Below, piece after piece: positions 55,795 to 57,764 of a DNA stretch of 57,764 nt (positions are counted from its first letter, which is position 1; the number at the start of each line of letters is the position of its first letter). The notes under the pieces are model-generated. The model saw nothing but the letters and a program-made list of their open reading frames with translations, ran no database searches and was not told the DNA's origin. Source of the DNA: Candidatus Pullibacteroides excrementavium. Lineage in GTDB: Bacteria > Bacteroidota > Bacteroidia > Bacteroidales > P3. Made by a program: the position numbers and the translations under genes. The DNA lies in NCBI GenBank assembly GCA_017694335.1, contig JADIMZ010000101.1:1-57764 (forward strand), in the 5' to 3' direction.

Positions 55795-57312
55795 ATGTCG
55801 TTCATCAATTCGGTATATACAAGCTTCATGAAGAAGCGGCTCGAAGCCATCGATTCCTATGCCCGGAATGCAGAAGAAATCCAGCACCGGCAATGGGAAT
55901 ACCTTGTCCGCAAAGGAGCCAGCACCGAATACGGCCGAAAATACCGGTTCGCGGATATCCGCAACGAGAAACAATATCGGGAACAAGTCCCTGTCATCAC
56001 CTACCCCATCCTCCAAAAGTACGTGGAACGGCTCATGAAAGGGGAAAACCGCCTCCTTTGGCCGGAAAGAATCCAATGGTTCTCCAAATCATCGGGAACG
56101 ACCGGTGCCAAAAGCAAATACATTCCCGTAAGCAAGGAAGCCCTTGCGTCTTGCCATTACAAAGGAGGTAAAGACATGTATGCCCTCTACATGCGTTCCC
56201 ACCCGGAGAGCGGTGTCTTCGCCGGGAAAACCGTATCCATGGGCGGCAGCTTGAGAGCCTGGCCAGAAAACCCTCGCATCCACTGCGGCGACGTTTCCGC
56301 CATACTGACCCAATACCTGCCATTCTGGGCCGAAAGCAGACGCATTCCCAAGCGGGACATTGCCATGATGGAAAACTGGGAACAAAAACTCCCCAAAATG
56401 GCCGAAGCCACACTGAAACAGGATGTGCGCAGCCTGATGGGCGTTCCCTCGTGGATACTCCTTTTCCTAGAAAAGGTACTGGAGATGACAGGGAAACAAA
56501 GCCTGCACGAAATCTGGCCACACTTGGAACTTTTAATCCACGGAGGGGTCAGTTTCACGCCTTACCGCAAGCAATACGAGTCTTTGCTCGGCCCTTCCGC
56601 CCATTACCTTGAGACCTACAACGCCTCCGAAGGTTTCTTCGGAATGCAGGATCGGGAAAACGAAGATATGCTGCTGATGCTGGATTACGGGATCTATTAC
56701 GAATTCCTGCCCATGGAAGAATGGGACAAGGAAAAACCTCAGGCCATTGGAATCGCGGATTTGGAAACAGGCAGAAACTACGCACTGGTCATCAGCACCA
56801 ACGCCGGGCTATGGCGGTATTTAATCGGGGACACTTTGGTATTCACATCCCTGAACCCTCTCCGTTTCCGTATCAGCGGCCGGACACGGCATTTCATCAA
56901 TACCTTCGGAGAAGAGCTGATGGTGGACAATGCAGACAAAGCTTTGTCGATAGCCTGCACTCGTACCGGCGCCGAAATCAACGACTACACGGCAGCGCCC
57001 GTATTCCTGGATTCCACGCACCAAGCCCGCCATCAATGGCTCATCGAATTCAAAAAAGAGCCCGACGATCCGGCCTCCTTTGCAGAAATCCTGGATTCCA
57101 GCCTCAAAAACCTCAACAGCGACTACGAAGCCAAACGTTCCGACGACTTGCTGCTGAAACAACCCGAAATCATTCCTCTGCCTCAAGGCACGTTCTATAA
57201 ATGGCTCAAAGGGAAAGGGAAACTGGGAGGACAGAACAAAGTGCCCCGGCTAAGCAACAGCCGGGAATACGCTGACGAAATCCTGAAAATCCTCAAAGAA
57301 GAACAAGCATGA
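55795..57312 (+). CDS. GH3-family acyl-adenylate enzyme
   Basis: 505 residues of the GH3 (auxin-responsive promoter) family within the ANL adenylating superfamily. The phosphate-binding loop is FSKSSGTTGAKSKYIPVS (about residue 98). YNASEGFFGMQ (about 278) matches the adenylate-binding YxxSE block, and the C-terminal cap includes INTFGEELMVDNADKAL. Plant GH3 enzymes join amino acids to hormone carboxylates; substrates of the bacterial ones are not established, so only acid activation by ATP can be inferred. Its stop overlaps the start of the DivIC gene (ATGA). Confidence 0.9.
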   Translation: MSFINSVYTSFMKKRLEAIDSYARNAEEIQHRQWEYLVRKGASTEYGRKYRFADIRNEKQYREQVPVITYPILQKYVERLMKGENRLLWPERIQWFSKSSGTTGAKSKYIPVSKEALASCHYKGGKDMYALYMRSHPESGVFAGKTVSMGGSLRAWPENPRIHCGDVSAILTQYLPFWAESRRIPKRDIAMMENWEQKLPKMAEATLKQDVRSLMGVPSWILLFLEKVLEMTGKQSLHEIWPHLELLIHGGVSFTPYRKQYESLLGPSAHYLETYNASEGFFGMQDRENEDMLLMLDYGIYYEFLPMEEWDKEKPQAIGIADLETGRNYALVISTNAGLWRYLIGDTLVFTSLNPLRFRISGRTRHFINTFGEELMVDNADKALSIACTRTGAEINDYTAAPVFLDSTHQARHQWLIEFKKEPDDPASFAEILDSSLKNLNSDYEAKRSDDLLLKQPEIIPLPQGTFYKWLKGKGKLGGQNKVPRLSNSREYADEILKILKEEQA

Positions 57313-57629
57313 ACAGAAACAAATTCTTTTCCACTGTCCGATACAACATAGACCGTTTCTGGGCATGGAAATACCGGAACCATATCCTTGTAACCCTTTT
57401 CTTCATCCTCTGGGTCGGATTCCTGTCGCCCAACACGATTGGCACGCAAATCAAAGCTGCTCGTGAACTGCGGCAACTGAAACGGACCAAGGACTATTAC
57501 CAGAAAGACATCCTGCACAATGAAGCCTTGATCCACCAAATTCTCTCCGACCCGGAATTCGTGGAAAAATTCGGCCGGGAAACTTATCTGATGAAACGCG
57601 AAAACGAAGATATCTACCTTTTCGAATAA
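57309..57629 (+). CDS. septum formation initiator (DivIC/FtsB family)
   Basis: 106 residues: short cytoplasmic N-terminus, one TM helix (HILVTLFFILWVGFLSPN, about 26-43), a coiled coil with RELRQLKRTKDYYQKDILHNEALIHQIL, and the family end DPEFVEKFGRETYLMKRENEDIYLF. Proteins of this sort join FtsL and DivIB/FtsQ in the division complex at midcell. Last gene before the edge on this strand. Confidence 0.88.
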   Translation: MNRNKFFSTVRYNIDRFWAWKYRNHILVTLFFILWVGFLSPNTIGTQIKAARELRQLKRTKDYYQKDILHNEALIHQILSDPEFVEKFGRETYLMKRENEDIYLFE

Positions 57630-57645
57630 ACAAAAGCCTTTATAG

Positions 57646-57675
57646 AAAAAAGCCGGCCTTTGAAAGACCGGCTTT
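57646..57675 (-). terminator. Rho-independent terminator of the tRNA-Leu gene
   Basis: Perfect stem AAAGCCGG/CCGGCTTT with an 11-base loop. On the minus strand the stem runs into a T-rich tail (CTTTTTTCT), as expected just after the tRNA. It may also end the converging DivIC transcript. Confidence 0.75.
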
Positions 57676-57679
57676 GCAG

Positions 57680-57763
57680 TACCTGAGATCGGAATCGAAC
57701 CGATACGGGTTTTACCCCATTGGTGTTTGAGACCAACGCGTCTACCTATTCCGCCACTCAGGC
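57680..57763 (-). tRNA. tRNA-Leu, anticodon CAA
   Basis: Minus-strand cloverleaf of 84 bases: acceptor GCCTGAG/CTCAGGT (first pair G-U), D arm GCG...CGC, anticodon stem TTGGT/ACCAA with loop CTCAAAC (anticodon CAA, reads UUG), a long class II variable arm (GGG-TAAAA-CCC) and T arm ATCGG-TTCGATT-CCGAT. No CCA is encoded; the 3' end is followed by CTGCAAAG. The gene is complete, one base from the window edge. Confidence 0.93.
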
Positions 57764-57764
57764 T

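Overview
The window is a chromosomal stretch from a member of the Bacteroidota, most likely the order Bacteroidales. Evidence: several very large secreted proteins end in type IX secretion (T9SS) type A sorting domains; SprB-repeat, Omp28-like and DUF4369-like families occur; there are LptC and LptG proteins, an ECF sigma factor, and TAnnTTTG promoter elements. I cannot name the genus. The first 34 bases are an Illumina Nextera adapter, so glnS is cut by the contig edge and not by biology.

Layout. 35-3627 (+): truncated glnS, a DUF4369-like lipoprotein, lpxH, folB. 3628-3930: a palindromic repeat element that also supplies the stop codon of lptC. 3927-15143 (-): one long run read from atpB to lptC, made of ATP synthase genes atpB-E-F-H-A-G (no atpD or atpC), dnaG, coaX, an outer-membrane barrel protein, a TPR protein and lptC. 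15434-24552 (+): a 2362-residue SprB-repeat surface protein, the apparently truncated N-terminal part of a large FN3-type partner, and two tiny membrane proteins. 24882-41161 (-): four consecutive T9SS cargo genes (an Omp28-like thioredoxin-fold protein, a giant haemagglutinin-like adhesin, a lysyl-endopeptidase-like serine protease, and an adhesin with five choice-of-anchor-J-like modules).

41575-51612 holds two copies of an arrangement that I consider the most interesting feature: a membrane-spanning regulator (signal peptide, TPRs, one TM helix, LuxR-type HTH) beside a T9SS adhesin built from anchor-J-like modules, beta-repeat modules and a sorting domain. In copy 1 the genes are divergent (41161/41575), and a perfect GTAGAT palindrome lies between them. 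In copy 2 they are tandem (51612-49826 and 49579-46170), and each gene carries its own single frameshift. A PlsC-type acyltransferase and a DUF819 membrane protein lie between the copies. 51638-57764: tgt, then divergently a GT2 glycosyltransferase, an ECF sigma factor, lptG, a GH3-family enzyme and a DivIC/FtsB protein, and a convergent tRNA-Leu(CAA) at the edge.

Together the region combines housekeeping genes (translation, ATP synthase, replication primase, LPS transport, CoA, folate) with a dense surface-protein locus whose products would all leave by the T9SS. None of the core T9SS machinery genes is in the window. Names and domain calls come from reading the translated sequence; no database search was run.
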